Source: Phenylobacterium kunshanense (GTDB lineage: Bacteria > Pseudomonadota > Alphaproteobacteria > Caulobacterales > Caulobacteraceae). From it: a stretch of 64,000 nucleotides of DNA. Below are positions 8,210 to 17,531 of this stretch, one piece after another (within the stretch, counting starts at the first letter, position 1; every line of letters begins with the position of its first letter). The stretch is taken from contig NZ_QFYS01000003.1 in NCBI RefSeq assembly GCF_003254525.1, positions 1 to 64,000 of the forward strand, in the 5' to 3' direction. The position numbers and the translations under genes were made by a program. The notes beneath the pieces are model-generated. The model worked only from the letters and a program-made list of their open reading frames with translations, was not told where the DNA came from and searched no databases.

Positions 8210-9459
8210 TCCGACGCATCTTCATCTGCGTTGCGGTGGCGGCCGCCACCGCCTCGGGAGGCCACGCGGCGGAGCCAGGGATTGACCGCCCTCCTTTTCT
8301 GCCGCCGGACGCGGCAGTCCTTGAGGTGCTGGACGCTTCGCCACCGGTCGCTCTGGCCCAGGGCCGCCTTTCGCAGGCGCGCGCCGAAGCCCGTCAGTTG
8401 GTCGCCGGCGAACACGAGACCACATTCACCGCCACCTTCGACGACCGGCGCGTCCGCGGCGACGGCGACTATTCGGAGTGGTCCGGCCAGCTCAGCCGCG
8501 GCCTCCGGCTGCCCGGCAAGGGCCGTCTCGACCGCGCCGCGGGGATGGCCGGGGTTCGCGCCGCCGAGGACGCCGTGGAGGACGCGCGCCACCAGGCCTC
8601 CCTCGATTTCGTCGACCGCTGGGTGCGCTGGATGGAGGCCAGTGAGCGCCATGCCATCGACGCGGCGGAAGCGGAGACCTATGCGCGGGAGGTCCAGGCG
8701 CTGAAGCGACGCGTCGAACTCAAGGACGCCGCTCTCCTTGAGCTTCAGGAAGCCCAGGGCGCCGAGGCGCGCACCCGCGCGGCCCTTGTTCAGTCGGCCG
8801 GCCTGGAGCGCCGCGCGCGCGTGGAGCTAGTGAGCGTCTTTCCCGGACTGGTCCCGCCAGCCACCGCTACGCTGCCGCCGCCGTCGGCGCCGCGGCGGGC
8901 TTTCGACCGCTGGGCGGCGCTGATCGTCGAGCGCAGCCACGAGATCAGCATGGCCCGCGCCGAAGCGGATCGCGAGGAGACCCTCGCGCGGCGGGCGCGT
9001 CTCGACCGCGCCCCCGATCCGACCATCGGCGTGCGGACGTTCAGCGAGCGGGGAGGGGACGAGACTGGCGTCGGCGTGTTCGTCTCGATCCCGTTCAGCG
9101 GCCCGCGTCGGAGTGCGGTCGCCGACCGGCAGGCAGGGATCGCCGCCCAGGCGCTGGCGCGCCACGCGCTGGTCTCGCGCGAGATCCGGGCGACGGCCGA
9201 CACCGACGTTGTGGCGGCTGAGGCGGCCCTGGCGGCCTGGCATGACGCGGAGACCGCGCGGGCGGCGAGCGAGGTCGCGGCCGCGCGCATCACCCGGGCC
9301 TACCAGCTCGGCGAGCGCGACCTGTCCGACCGATTGCTGGCCGAGCGACAAGCTTTCGAGGCCCGCCGATTCGAACTGGCCGCCCGCGCCGAGGCCCATC
9401 GCACGCTGCTGCGTATGGCGCTCGACGCGCACGAACTGTGGCTCTCCGAAGAGGATTGA
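8206..9459 (+). CDS. Outer-membrane efflux channel (TolC/CzcC family)
   Basis: 417 residues with an N-terminal signal peptide (cleavage near HAA at about 22), then two repeated long Ala/Glu/Arg-rich helical segments typical of the TolC/OEP fold. Examples are the helical hairpin around EAQGAEARTRAALVQSAG and the second repeat near the end. It is the outer-membrane exit duct for the pump encoded just upstream (ATGA overlap). Sequence similarity in this family is low, so the call rests on repeat composition, length and gene context. Confidence 0.88.
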   Translation: MIRRIFICVAVAAATASGGHAAEPGIDRPPFLPPDAAVLEVLDASPPVALAQGRLSQARAEARQLVAGEHETTFTATFDDRRVRGDGDYSEWSGQLSRGLRLPGKGRLDRAAGMAGVRAAEDAVEDARHQASLDFVDRWVRWMEASERHAIDAAEAETYAREVQALKRRVELKDAALLELQEAQGAEARTRAALVQSAGLERRARVELVSVFPGLVPPATATLPPPSAPRRAFDRWAALIVERSHEISMARAEADREETLARRARLDRAPDPTIGVRTFSERGGDETGVGVFVSIPFSGPRRSAVADRQAGIAAQALARHALVSREIRATADTDVVAAEAALAAWHDAETARAASEVAAARITRAYQLGERDLSDRLLAERQAFEARRFELAARAEAHRTLLRMALDAHELWLSEED

Positions 9460-9479
9460 CCGCATCACTCCATGCGCCC

Positions 9480-9495
9480 GCAAGCGTCCGCTTGC
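9480..9495 (+). terminator. Stem-loop after efflux operon (no T-run)
   Basis: GCAAGCG and CGCTTGC form a perfect 7-bp stem around TC, 20 bases after the efflux operon stop. No T-run follows, so factor-independent termination is unproven; it could equally protect the mRNA 3' end. Confidence 0.35.
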
Positions 9496-9652
9496 CGTCG
9501 GCGCCCATGTCGCCTCGTGCCGCATGGCGGTCATCAAGCAAGGATAGTCCCTAGGATCACCGCCGCTTTGGCGGGCCATCTCTCGCTGAGCATGCACGCG
9601 CCTCACCTCGGCCGTGTTGTCCGTGCCTCATCGCCTCTGCTCTAGCGGCGCG

Positions 9653-11752
9653 TCAGTTCCTGCCGGCGGCCTTGTCCTTGTTCGCCTGGCTGATGACGTA
9701 GTGCCAGATCGCCTCCGACTCGCCGGGCGCGAGGAGCGGCCTGAAGGACGCCATCCCATTCCCCGCCCGGGCTCCGTCGAGGACAATGGCGTTCCAGGCG
9801 GGCAGGCTGTTGAGCGTCGTCGAGTAACGGAGGTCGGGGACGGACTTGTCGGCCACGGCGCCCGCGCCATGACACCCCGAGCAGACACGGCCGTAGGAGG
9901 TCTGGCCGTCGATGACCTGCTCGTTGGTGCCAGTAAGGAGCGGCGGGTTGAGGACGCGGAGGGTGGTGGAGGCCTGAGCGGGCTTAAACTCGGCCTCGGG
10001 AAGGCGCAGGTTTCCGCCGAGCTTGTAGACCAGCAGGCGCGAGTTGTTCGCGCTGACGGGGCTGGTGCGGACCTGGGCGCCGGGAAGCCCTCGCGCCCCG
10101 ACCAGGATGGCCACGTACTGTTCGCCGCCGACTTCATAGGTCATTGGCGCGGCGACCACCTTGGCCTGGGTCGGGGTGGTCCATAGCTGGCGTCCGGTGC
10201 GTGCGTCGTAGGCGGCGAAACGTCCGGCATGATCGCCGCTGAACACGAGGTCGGCGCCGGTCGCCAGGGTCCCGCTTGCGCCATAGACCGGGTTGGTCAT
10301 GCGCCAGACCTCCGTCTGTCGGACGGGGTCCCAGGCCTGCAGGTAGCTCGTGATGGGCCCGGGCTTCGGCGCGCCTGGCCGGGCGTACAGCTTCATGGCA
10401 GGGCCCGCGTCGACGCCCGTGTTGAAGGCGCGATCGTTGACCTTGAGTTCGGCGGCGCTGCCGTAGGCGCCGTTGTTCACGGTCACCGGCAGGTAGACGA
10501 AACCCGTCCGCGGGCTGAACGACCAGGGGTGCCAGTTGTGCATCCCGAGCGGCCCTGGAGTGACGATGGCGGGCTGTCCGGTCCTGTCGAAGCGCGCGGC
10601 CGGATTCTCGACCGGCCGCCCCGTCTTCAGGTCCACCCGCTCGGCCCAGTCCGCGGGCGCGAACTTCTCGGCCGACAGCAAGGCCCCGGTACGGGCGTCC
10701 AGCACGTAGAAGAAGCCATTCTTCGGCGCCTGCATCACCACGCGCCGCGGGCGACCGCCGACGGGGAGGGTAGCCACCATGATCGGTTGAGCGGCGGTGT
10801 AGTCCCAGGTTTCTCCGGGCGTCGTCTGATAGTGCCAGCGGTACCGTCCGGTGTCCGGGTCCAGCGCCACGATCGAGGAGAGGAAGAGGTTGTCGCCACC
10901 GCCTGGACTGCGGAACCTCTGGTTCCAGGGCGTGCCGTTGCCGACGCCGATGAAGAGTAGGCCGGTTTCCACGTCGTAGGCCATGCCGTCCCAGACGGTG
11001 CCGCCGCCGCCCAGCTTCCACCACTCGCCGGTCCAGGTCTCGGCCGCCATCCTGAGCTCGGGGGTCTCGAAGCCCTTGGCCGGGTCCCCTGGCACGGTGA
11101 AGAACCGCCAGAGCTGGCGGCCTGTCGCTGCGTCGTAGGCGGTGATGTATCCGCGGGCGTCGTATTCCGCGCCGCCGTTGCCGATGATCACCTTGCCGCG
11201 GATGATCCGGGGTACGCCGGTGATCGTGTGGGGCTTGGCCGGGTCGGTGGTCTGGACCGACCACGCCACCTGGCCGGTTCTGGCGTCGAGCGCGATGAGG
11301 CGGCCGTCCAGCGCGCCGAGATAGATGCGCCCCTTCCACGCCGCGACGCCGCGGTTGACCACGTCGCAGCAGGCGATCTGTCCCACGGCGCGGTCGACCT
11401 TGGGATCATACTCCCAGAGCTTGCGGCCCGTGGCCGCGTCATAGGCCTTCACCATGCTCCAGGCGATGGTGACATAGAGCACGCCATCCACGACGATCGG
11501 CGTCGCCTCCTGACCGCGCTCGGTGTCGATGTCGGCGTACCAGGTCAGGCCCAGCCGGCCGATGGTCGCGCCGCTGATCTGCGTGAGGGGGCTGTAGCGC
11601 TGCTCGTCGTAGGTTCTGCTGGCGGCCAACCACTCTCCCGGGGCGGTGGCCTGGAGCCGCGCGCCATCGACGGCGCGCGCGGGCGAGAACCCTGCGACGA
11701 GCCCTCCAGCCAGCAACAGGCCGGCGGCCGCCGGCAACACAGACTTTCGCAT
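9653..11752 (-). CDS. PQQ-dependent quinohemoprotein alcohol dehydrogenase (type II-like)
   Basis: 699 residues: signal peptide (about 1-27), an eight-bladed PQQ propeller and a C-terminal cytochrome c domain. Visible: the adjacent-cysteine disulphide that caps PQQ (Cys128-Cys129 in IACCDVVNRG), the Trp-Asp segment GETWDYT near residue 315 carrying the probable catalytic Asp, repeated propeller motifs such as AYDAATGRKLW, and a single haem c motif CSGCH near residue 622. A single C-terminal haem on a soluble exported protein fits type II alcohol dehydrogenase, which oxidises alcohols in the periplasm and passes electrons to a cytochrome or copper protein. PQQ synthesis genes are not in the window. 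The amidohydrolase lies upstream on the same strand; the 73-base gap has a strong hairpin. Confidence 0.93.
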   Translation of the reverse strand: MRKSVLPAAAGLLLAGGLVAGFSPARAVDGARLQATAPGEWLAASRTYDEQRYSPLTQISGATIGRLGLTWYADIDTERGQEATPIVVDGVLYVTIAWSMVKAYDAATGRKLWEYDPKVDRAVGQIACCDVVNRGVAAWKGRIYLGALDGRLIALDARTGQVAWSVQTTDPAKPHTITGVPRIIRGKVIIGNGGAEYDARGYITAYDAATGRQLWRFFTVPGDPAKGFETPELRMAAETWTGEWWKLGGGGTVWDGMAYDVETGLLFIGVGNGTPWNQRFRSPGGGDNLFLSSIVALDPDTGRYRWHYQTTPGETWDYTAAQPIMVATLPVGGRPRRVVMQAPKNGFFYVLDARTGALLSAEKFAPADWAERVDLKTGRPVENPAARFDRTGQPAIVTPGPLGMHNWHPWSFSPRTGFVYLPVTVNNGAYGSAAELKVNDRAFNTGVDAGPAMKLYARPGAPKPGPITSYLQAWDPVRQTEVWRMTNPVYGASGTLATGADLVFSGDHAGRFAAYDARTGRQLWTTPTQAKVVAAPMTYEVGGEQYVAILVGARGLPGAQVRTSPVSANNSRLLVYKLGGNLRLPEAEFKPAQASTTLRVLNPPLLTGTNEQVIDGQTSYGRVCSGCHGAGAVADKSVPDLRYSTTLNSLPAWNAIVLDGARAGNGMASFRPLLAPGESEAIWHYVISQANKDKAAGRN

Positions 11753-11770
11753 GGTTCGTCGCCCCGTGAC

Positions 11771-11790
11771 GGGCCGACGCTGGTCGGCCC
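11771..11790 (-). terminator. Perfect hairpin between amidohydrolase and PQQ dehydrogenase
   Basis: GGGCCGAC and GTCGGCCC form an 8-bp perfect stem with a 4-base loop. It is downstream of the amidohydrolase stop and 18 bases upstream of the dehydrogenase start on the same strand. There is no T-run. It may be a partial terminator or processing site that sets different expression of the two genes. Confidence 0.4.
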
Positions 11791-11825
11791 GCTCCCCCTC
11801 GTTGGACCTGTTCTCTAAAGTCCCG

Positions 11826-12959
11826 CTAGCCGCCCATCATTTCCTCGAAATTGCGCCGGTAGAAGCGGTCCTTGTCATCTTCCGTGACGCCTTCGAAGGT
11901 TTTCTCGAACCGCCCGATCGGATCGGTCGTCCCTTCGGGATGAGGGTAGTCGCTCGAGAAAAGGAAAAGCTCCGGTCCGGCGTCCCGGATGAGCGCGCCG
12001 GCGTCCTCGCCGGGGAACGGCGTGAACTTGATGTGCCGGCGGATGTAGTCGGAGGGCTTCAGGGCAAGCGCCTGCAGCAGTGGATCGGTCTTGCTGAAGC
12101 TGCGGTAGCCCAGGTCCAGTTGCTGCAGGAACCCCGGGACCCAGGCGGCGCCGAACTCGATAACGCCGCCTCGCAATTCGGGGACGCGGTCGAATAGGCC
12201 GTCGTAGATCAGGGCGGCCAGGAACATCTGGGCCGAGAACGGCAGGACGACGAAGTCCTTGAAGCGGAGATTCTCACCTCCGCCATGGAGGTCGGGGGAT
12301 CGCGGCTTGCCGTTGTTGGCGTACTCGGGCGGCAGCATCCGCGTGCCGGGGCCGATGTGCAGCATGAAGGGGGTCCTGGTGTCTGCCAGCAGATGCCAGA
12401 ACGGATCGAGCTCGGGATGGCCGGGCGACATGCCGCCGGCGGGCGTGGACGGCACCCACACCGCGCCACAGCCCTGATCGATCGCCTCGGCCGCGATCTC
12501 CAGCGCGCGCTGCGGATCGTCGAGCGGCACGAAGGCCACGCCGATGAGGCGGGGATCGGCGCAGAAGGCCGCCATGGCGCGGTTGTGCGCCCGTGCTCCG
12601 CCGTAGAGGACATCGGGATTGCTGGAGGTGCGGAAGATCGCCAAGGACGATGTGGCGAAGACGAGCTGGCGTGCAAAGCCGAGCCGGTCCAGCGCTTCGC
12701 GCCGCTCGTCGGCGTCGAAGGCGCCATAGGCGATCCAGCCCTTGGGGCCGGCGATCAGGTTGTCCGCGGCGGCGGCGCTTGCGCCTGTATCGCCCTTGCG
12801 CGCCCGCGCCTGAGCCACCTGGCGCTCGATCCGCTCGGGTGTGGCCCTGGCCGTCAGGCGCGGAGCCAGCGCCTCATCGGCATGCGCGGCGAGCCAGTCG
12901 CCCGGCTCCATCACGTGGCTGTCGGCGTCGTGAATCACGCGGCCTGCGGCATAGGGCAT
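11826..12959 (-). CDS. Amidohydrolase-2 family (ACMSD-like TIM-barrel) hydrolase
   Basis: 377 residues. The N-terminal DADSHVMEP segment (about 11-19) is typical of the ACMSD/amidohydrolase-2 subfamily; one metal-ligand His of the usual HxH pair is replaced, as is common in the D-x-D-x-H variants. Further marks are FMLHIGPGT in the barrel and FSSDYPHPEG near residue 333, with the catalytic/metal Asp. Members hydrolyse C-C or C-N bonds of small aromatic or terpenoid-derived acids, or decarboxylate them. No signal peptide, so cytoplasmic. It starts 178 bases from a divergent TonB receptor, which hints that the receptor imports a precursor of its substrate. The exact substrate is unknown. Confidence 0.85.
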   Translation of the reverse strand: MPYAAGRVIHDADSHVMEPGDWLAAHADEALAPRLTARATPERIERQVAQARARKGDTGASAAAADNLIAGPKGWIAYGAFDADERREALDRLGFARQLVFATSSLAIFRTSSNPDVLYGGARAHNRAMAAFCADPRLIGVAFVPLDDPQRALEIAAEAIDQGCGAVWVPSTPAGGMSPGHPELDPFWHLLADTRTPFMLHIGPGTRMLPPEYANNGKPRSPDLHGGGENLRFKDFVVLPFSAQMFLAALIYDGLFDRVPELRGGVIEFGAAWVPGFLQQLDLGYRSFSKTDPLLQALALKPSDYIRRHIKFTPFPGEDAGALIRDAGPELFLFSSDYPHPEGTTDPIGRFEKTFEGVTEDDKDRFYRRNFEEMMGG

Positions 12960-12982
12960 GTGAACCTCCCATTTTTTCTGAC

Positions 12983-13009
12983 GACCTCACCAAATTACCT
13001 GGTCAAGTC
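12983..13009. promoter_or_regulatory. Inverted repeat in divergent amidohydrolase/TonB-receptor promoter
   Basis: GACCTCACCA (12983-12992) and TGGTCAAGTC (13000-13009) are inverted with 8 of 10 positions paired around a 7-base AT-rich centre. The length and symmetry suit a TetR-type dimer, and a TetR gene (15986) lies just past the receptor. Binding is inferred. Confidence 0.45.
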
Positions 13010-13137
13010 GGGGCGTCGCTTCGGTACGGGCCGTTGCGTCGTCGACTGGCGCGGTGAATCCCGTCCGTCCTCATATTGACGATTGAACCATTATCATCGC
13101 AATACGGCGCACGAAACAACACCAATGGGGGGATTTG

Positions 13138-15840
13138 ATGCGCCATCTTCTGCTGGCCTCTACGTCGCTTTTCACTGTGCTCGCGGCCGCGCCGGCCTGG
13201 GCCCAGCCGGCCGACTCGTTGCTCGACGAACTGATCGTGACCGCGCAGAAGCGCGAGGAGTCAGTTCAGGACGTGCCGATCGCCGTCTCGGCTTTCAGCC
13301 AGGAGGCCCTGAAGGCCCAGGGCATCGACGGGGTGGGCAACCTCGTGCAGTCCGTGCCCAACCTGACGTTCCAGCGGCGCTCGCTGCGCACCAACTTCCA
13401 GATCCGTGGGGTGGGCGCTCAACTCATCGCCGCCACGGGTGACGACGGGGTGGGGGTCCACCACAACAACACGCCGCTCACCTCCAACCGCATCGCCGAA
13501 GCCGAGTTCTTCGACGTCGAGCGGGTCGAGGTGCTCCGCGGGCCCCAGGGCACGCTGTACGGCCGCAACGCCACGGGCGGCGTCGTCAACGTCATCACCA
13601 ACAAGCCGAAGAACGCCTTCGCCGCCGGCGTCACCGCCGAGTACGGGAACTACGACAGCATCAAGGCTCAGGCGTTCGTGAACCTGCCGCTCGGCGACAT
13701 GTTCGCCCTGCGTGTCGCAGCCTTCGGTCTGGACCGCGAAGGCTACACGAAGAACACCTTGAACGGTCAGCGCGTCGACGGACGCCAGATCTGGGCTGGT
13801 CGCGCCACCCTCGCCTTCGAGCCCACAGACTCGTTCCGCGCCTGGGCGCTCTGGGAGAGCTTCGCCGAGGATGACACCCGCGGCGCCCGCAAGCAGCTCT
13901 GCGCGAAGGATCCGGGCCTGAGCAGCGTGCAAGGCGTAGCGACCGGAGCAGCCCAGGCGGCCTTCAATCAAGGGTGTCTGCCCGCGTCCGTCTACGGCTC
14001 GAACGTCTACCAGACGACCAACCAGCTCGCGACGTTCCCCGGCATCCTGGGGCGTCAGATCGGCCTGCAGACGGTGGACTCGCTGGCGGGCGCGACGGTC
14101 TCCAGGAACCTGCGCGAGGTCGAGCTCGCCGGTCGCCCCGTCTATCGTCCGCGCTCGGACCTCTACGAGTTCAACGTCGAGTGGGATGTCACCGAGGCGC
14201 TGAAGGTGACGTCGCTGACGAGCTACAACGAGAATGAGAGCTACTCCCGCGGGGACTCGACCGGCGCCCGGCCGACCGTTCCGTTCGGGGTGACGCGGTA
14301 CACGCCGCAGGGCACGCTCACCGACGGGCAGTTCGGCACGACGGATCGCTTCCAGGCCGAGTCCGGCGGGGCTGGACACAGCGAACAGTGGACCCAGGAG
14401 CTCCGCCTTCAGTCGAACTTCGACGGGCCGCTGAACTTCAACGTCGGCGGCATCTACATCGACTACGAATCCAGCACGACAACCTATTCGGCGTCGAACG
14501 TGACGACGCTGGCCACCAGGGTTCTCGCCCCCACGGCCTTCGTCGATCCTTCCAATCCGCCGGATTTCACCGGCCACAACTACTTCATCAGCCTGACCGA
14601 GTACGACCTGACCTCAAAGGCGCTCTTCGGAGAGGTCTACTGGAAGGCGACGGACACGCTGCGGGTGACCGGCGGCCTGCGCTACACCAACGACAAGAAG
14701 CGCACGCGCGGCTCGGGCTCGACCCTGCTGGCCCCCGGGCGCGGGCCCACCTTCAATGCGCTCCAGCGGGTAGGCTTCGAGGAGGTCACCGGCCGCCTGA
14801 ACGTGGACTGGTCGCCGGACCTGTCGTTCACGGATTCGACCCTCGTCTATGCGTCGTATTCCAAGGGGTACAAGGGCGGGGGCTTCAATCCGCCGGGCGT
14901 CGTGGCCCTGGGTCTGAAGCCGAGCTTCGCGCCGGAGTTCGTCAATGCCTACGAGATCGGGACCAAGAACACCCTCCTCGACGGCACGCTGATCCTGAAC
15001 CTCACGGGCTTCTACTACGACTACAAGGGCTACCAGATCGCCCGGAGCGTCAACCGCTCGATCTACAACGAGAATATCGACGCGACGATCAAGGGCGTCG
15101 AGCTCGAGAGCATCTGGGAGCCGATGCAGGGGCTGCGGCTCAACGCGAACATCGGGTACCTCGACACCCGGATCGACGAGGGACGTGTCGTCGACACCTT
15201 CAACCGTACGCGGGGCGATGCGACGTACATCTATGGAAACGCCACGACCGGCGGCTGCATCCTGAATGCCGCGGGCGTGGCGGCGGTGCTGCGGACGGCA
15301 GCCGGGCCGTCCGTGCTCTCCACGGTTGCGTGCAGCGGGCCGGCGACGCTCACGGCGCGCCTCACGGCCGCGGGCGTGCCGGCGGCTACCGCGGCGTCGC
15401 TCAGCTCGGGCGTCTATGCCTACGGGCCGGACGTGGCGCTCTATTCCAGCGGCGCGGGCGAGGGGGTGATCCAGGACCTTGAAGGCAATCGACTGCCGGC
15501 CGCCCCGAAGCTGACCGTGGCTCTGGGCGCCCAGTATCGCTGGGAAATGCCCGGCGGGTGGGACGCCACCCTGCGCGGCGACTACTACCGCCAGTCCAGC
15601 AGCTACATGCGCTACAACAACAATCCGTTCGATCGCATCCGCAGCTGGGAGAACGTCAACGCGAGCCTCACCTTCAACAAGGCTGACGCAGGGGTGAGCG
15701 TGCAGGCGTTCGTCAAGAACCTGCTCGATGACGACACCATCGTCGGCTTCGACATCAGCGACGAGAACCTCGGGGCCACGCGCAACGTGATCCTGCTCGA
15801 TCCGCGGCTGTACGGCGTCTCGATCACCAAGACCTTCTGA
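13138..15840 (+). CDS. TonB-dependent outer-membrane receptor
   Basis: 900 residues. Signal peptide ending AWAQ (about 1-22), then TonB-box region ELIVTAQKREES, plug domain with VPIAVSAFSQEAL and the VERVEVLRGPQGTLYGRNATGG block, then the 22-strand barrel, ending in the aromatic YGVSITKTF with a terminal Phe as required for BAM assembly. Imports a bulky nutrient across the outer membrane using TonB energy. The ATG at 13138 follows a G-rich ribosome site (GGGGGGA); a TTG directly before it is in frame but unlikely. It is divergent from the amidohydrolase and followed by a terminator and a TetR gene. The substrate is unknown. Confidence 0.95.
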   Translation: MRHLLLASTSLFTVLAAAPAWAQPADSLLDELIVTAQKREESVQDVPIAVSAFSQEALKAQGIDGVGNLVQSVPNLTFQRRSLRTNFQIRGVGAQLIAATGDDGVGVHHNNTPLTSNRIAEAEFFDVERVEVLRGPQGTLYGRNATGGVVNVITNKPKNAFAAGVTAEYGNYDSIKAQAFVNLPLGDMFALRVAAFGLDREGYTKNTLNGQRVDGRQIWAGRATLAFEPTDSFRAWALWESFAEDDTRGARKQLCAKDPGLSSVQGVATGAAQAAFNQGCLPASVYGSNVYQTTNQLATFPGILGRQIGLQTVDSLAGATVSRNLREVELAGRPVYRPRSDLYEFNVEWDVTEALKVTSLTSYNENESYSRGDSTGARPTVPFGVTRYTPQGTLTDGQFGTTDRFQAESGGAGHSEQWTQELRLQSNFDGPLNFNVGGIYIDYESSTTTYSASNVTTLATRVLAPTAFVDPSNPPDFTGHNYFISLTEYDLTSKALFGEVYWKATDTLRVTGGLRYTNDKKRTRGSGSTLLAPGRGPTFNALQRVGFEEVTGRLNVDWSPDLSFTDSTLVYASYSKGYKGGGFNPPGVVALGLKPSFAPEFVNAYEIGTKNTLLDGTLILNLTGFYYDYKGYQIARSVNRSIYNENIDATIKGVELESIWEPMQGLRLNANIGYLDTRIDEGRVVDTFNRTRGDATYIYGNATTGGCILNAAGVAAVLRTAAGPSVLSTVACSGPATLTARLTAAGVPAATAASLSSGVYAYGPDVALYSSGAGEGVIQDLEGNRLPAAPKLTVALGAQYRWEMPGGWDATLRGDYYRQSSSYMRYNNNPFDRIRSWENVNASLTFNKADAGVSVQAFVKNLLDDDTIVGFDISDENLGATRNVILLDPRLYGVSITKTF

Positions 15841-15881
15841 TCTGCTCAGGCCCCTCTTCCCAAGGCTGTCGCCTCCCAACT

Positions 15882-15916
15882 CCGGCGGCCGCGCTCCGCG
15901 GCCGCCGGCTCTTTTT
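15882..15916 (+). terminator. Rho-independent terminator after TonB receptor
   Basis: CCGGCGGCCGCG (15882-15893) and CGCGGCCGCCGG (15897-15908) form a 12-bp perfect stem with a CTC loop, followed by CTCTTTTT. It lies 42 bases past the receptor stop, so the TetR gene beyond it needs its own promoter. Confidence 0.9.
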
Positions 15917-15985
15917 CCTGCAACCCTTGGGGCTTCGCGTCCCAAGGCAAAGGCGGATACAAGGGGGCGCGATCGGGAGGGCGGA

Positions 15986-16591
15986 TTGGCGCCGAGGCAG
16001 CGTTTGTCGGCTGAGGTGCGCCGGCGTCAGATCCTGGACGCCGCGGCGGCGCTCGTGCTCGAGCAGGGGCATCTGCCGCTGTCGCTGGAGCGGCTTGCCG
16101 GCCGCGTCGGTGTCTCCAAGGGACTGATTTACGAGTACTTTCCCACTCAGCCGGACCTCTTCAACGCGCTGCTCGCCGAGGAGCAAGCGGCGCTTCGGGC
16201 CGATGGCATGCCGGAGACGGCTGAGGACGTGGCTGGCAGTTCCGCCGCCCACCGTTGCGCCGACGTCTACCTGCGACACATCGCCAGCACCGGTCCGCTC
16301 GCGCACTTCATTCTCCGTGACGCCTATATGGCGGGCCATGTGGACCCGGCCGCAGTGCGTCTGCGTGATCGGCTCATCCGGGGCTTCGCGCGGCGGGCCA
16401 GGCTCGAACTCAGGTTGCCCGCGGCGGAGGCGATCGCGGCCGTGCTGCTTGTCCTCGCGATCCCGGAGGAAATGGGGCGGCTGGTCTGGCAGGGAGATAT
16501 CCCGTTGGAGACAGCCCAGAAGCTGGTCGCTCAACTGGTGACGTCGTCGGTGACGGCGCTCACGCCGGCAGCGTCAGCGGACCCCGCTTAG
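15986..16591 (+). CDS. TetR-family transcriptional regulator
   Basis: 201 residues. N-terminal helix-turn-helix: RRRQILDAAAALVLEQG, then RLAGRVGVSKGLIYEYFP, the usual TetR recognition-helix pattern. The C-terminal ligand domain is unremarkable. The start is a TTG at 15986 with GGGAGGGCGG upstream. It follows the TonB receptor after a terminator and converges on a second TetR-type gene with an 18-base 3' overlap. A likely target is the inverted repeat at 12983-13009 (inference). Confidence 0.85.
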   Translation: MAPRQRLSAEVRRRQILDAAAALVLEQGHLPLSLERLAGRVGVSKGLIYEYFPTQPDLFNALLAEEQAALRADGMPETAEDVAGSSAAHRCADVYLRHIASTGPLAHFILRDAYMAGHVDPAAVRLRDRLIRGFARRARLELRLPAAEAIAAVLLVLAIPEEMGRLVWQGDIPLETAQKLVAQLVTSSVTALTPAASADPA

Positions 16592-17458
16592 GTCGTCAGT
16601 CTGGCGATACTGGCGCATAAGGTCCCGGTTGCCCGTCATGGTGATCGCCAGGGTGAGCCGCTCGGCGGCGTCGAGGTCGAGCTTGCCGTTCCCGACGAGG
16701 CGGCCGGCGCGAAGGCAGATGGCGGTGAGCACTGAGGTCATCGTCCGGGCTACGTCCCGCGGGACGCCGTAGGCGCCGGTCAGGGTGTTCATCACCTGAT
16801 CCCGGTCGGCGCGCTGCGTGGCGGCGCGTTCGGCGCGCAGAGCCTCGCGGACCTCGGACGACTGGGTGAGGACCTGAATCAGGGCGCCCCGCTCGGCGGC
16901 TTCGCGCAGATAGGTGATCGTGGACAGGGCGATCTTCGTATAGCGATCATGGCCCCGATCGATCTCGGTCCGCCGCCGCGCCTCCATCGCGGCCAGCTCG
17001 CGGCGGGCGAGGGCGACGAGGAGATCCTTGCGCTGCCGGAAGTAGTTGTGGGCCTGGGCCTCGCTGATGCCGACCTTGCGGGCCACGCTCTTCATCGTCA
17101 GTGCAGGTAGTCCCGACTCGACAATCACCGCCGCTGCAGCGTCCATGAGCTGGTCCACCCGCTCGCCCGTCGATGCGCGGGTTCGCCGGCGGCGCGAAGC
17201 AGCTCGCGCAGGGCCGATCGTGATCGGGTCCTCCACGCCCGCCGGGGGCGAAGGCAGCTGGGGCGGCGGCGGCGCGCGTCCGGCCGCCACCTTCGACCAG
17301 TGGCCTCGCCCGGGGTACGGGATCAGCAGTCGGTCGCAGATCTTCGACAGGCCGTTGCTGCTCAGGCCGAGCTCCGCGGCGACAGCGCTCATCGGGCGCG
17401 ACCACACGCGATCGTAGAGCGCCTGGCGGCTCACGGCGGTGGGCGGCGGAACGGACAT
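16574..17458 (-). CDS. TetR-family regulator with an extra N-terminal HTH-like domain
   Basis: 294 residues, about 90 longer than a normal TetR protein. Residues 10-60 form a compact unit with the pattern LYDRVWSRPMSAVAAELGLS ... KICDRLLIPYPGRGHWSKV, which I recall as a small recurrent domain in otherwise uncharacterised bacterial proteins and which itself looks like a helix-turn-helix. A Pro-rich linker (61-75) follows, then a standard TetR HTH (IVESGLPALTMKSVARKVGI with AQAHNYFRQRKDLL) and a helical ligand domain. The double DNA-binding layout is unusual. The neighbouring operon upstream (DUF1592 to VOC) is on the same strand, so it could be its regulator. Confidence 0.82.
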   Translation of the reverse strand: MSVPPPTAVSRQALYDRVWSRPMSAVAAELGLSSNGLSKICDRLLIPYPGRGHWSKVAAGRAPPPPQLPSPPAGVEDPITIGPARAASRRRRTRASTGERVDQLMDAAAAVIVESGLPALTMKSVARKVGISEAQAHNYFRQRKDLLVALARRELAAMEARRRTEIDRGHDRYTKIALSTITYLREAAERGALIQVLTQSSEVREALRAERAATQRADRDQVMNTLTGAYGVPRDVARTMTSVLTAICLRAGRLVGNGKLDLDAAERLTLAITMTGNRDLMRQYRQTDDLSGVR

Positions 17459-17531
17459 GGCGCCAGCGTACCGCCGCGAGCGCGGCGGAGCTAGCTTGCA
17501 GGCCAGAGCGACAAGGCCGGCTGCGCGAGGC

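Noticed and set aside
13261..15945. Two long minus-strand frames opposite the TonB receptor
   Set aside because: Both are shadows of the receptor; Arg/Val/Asp-rich with no structure, and they cross a strong terminator.
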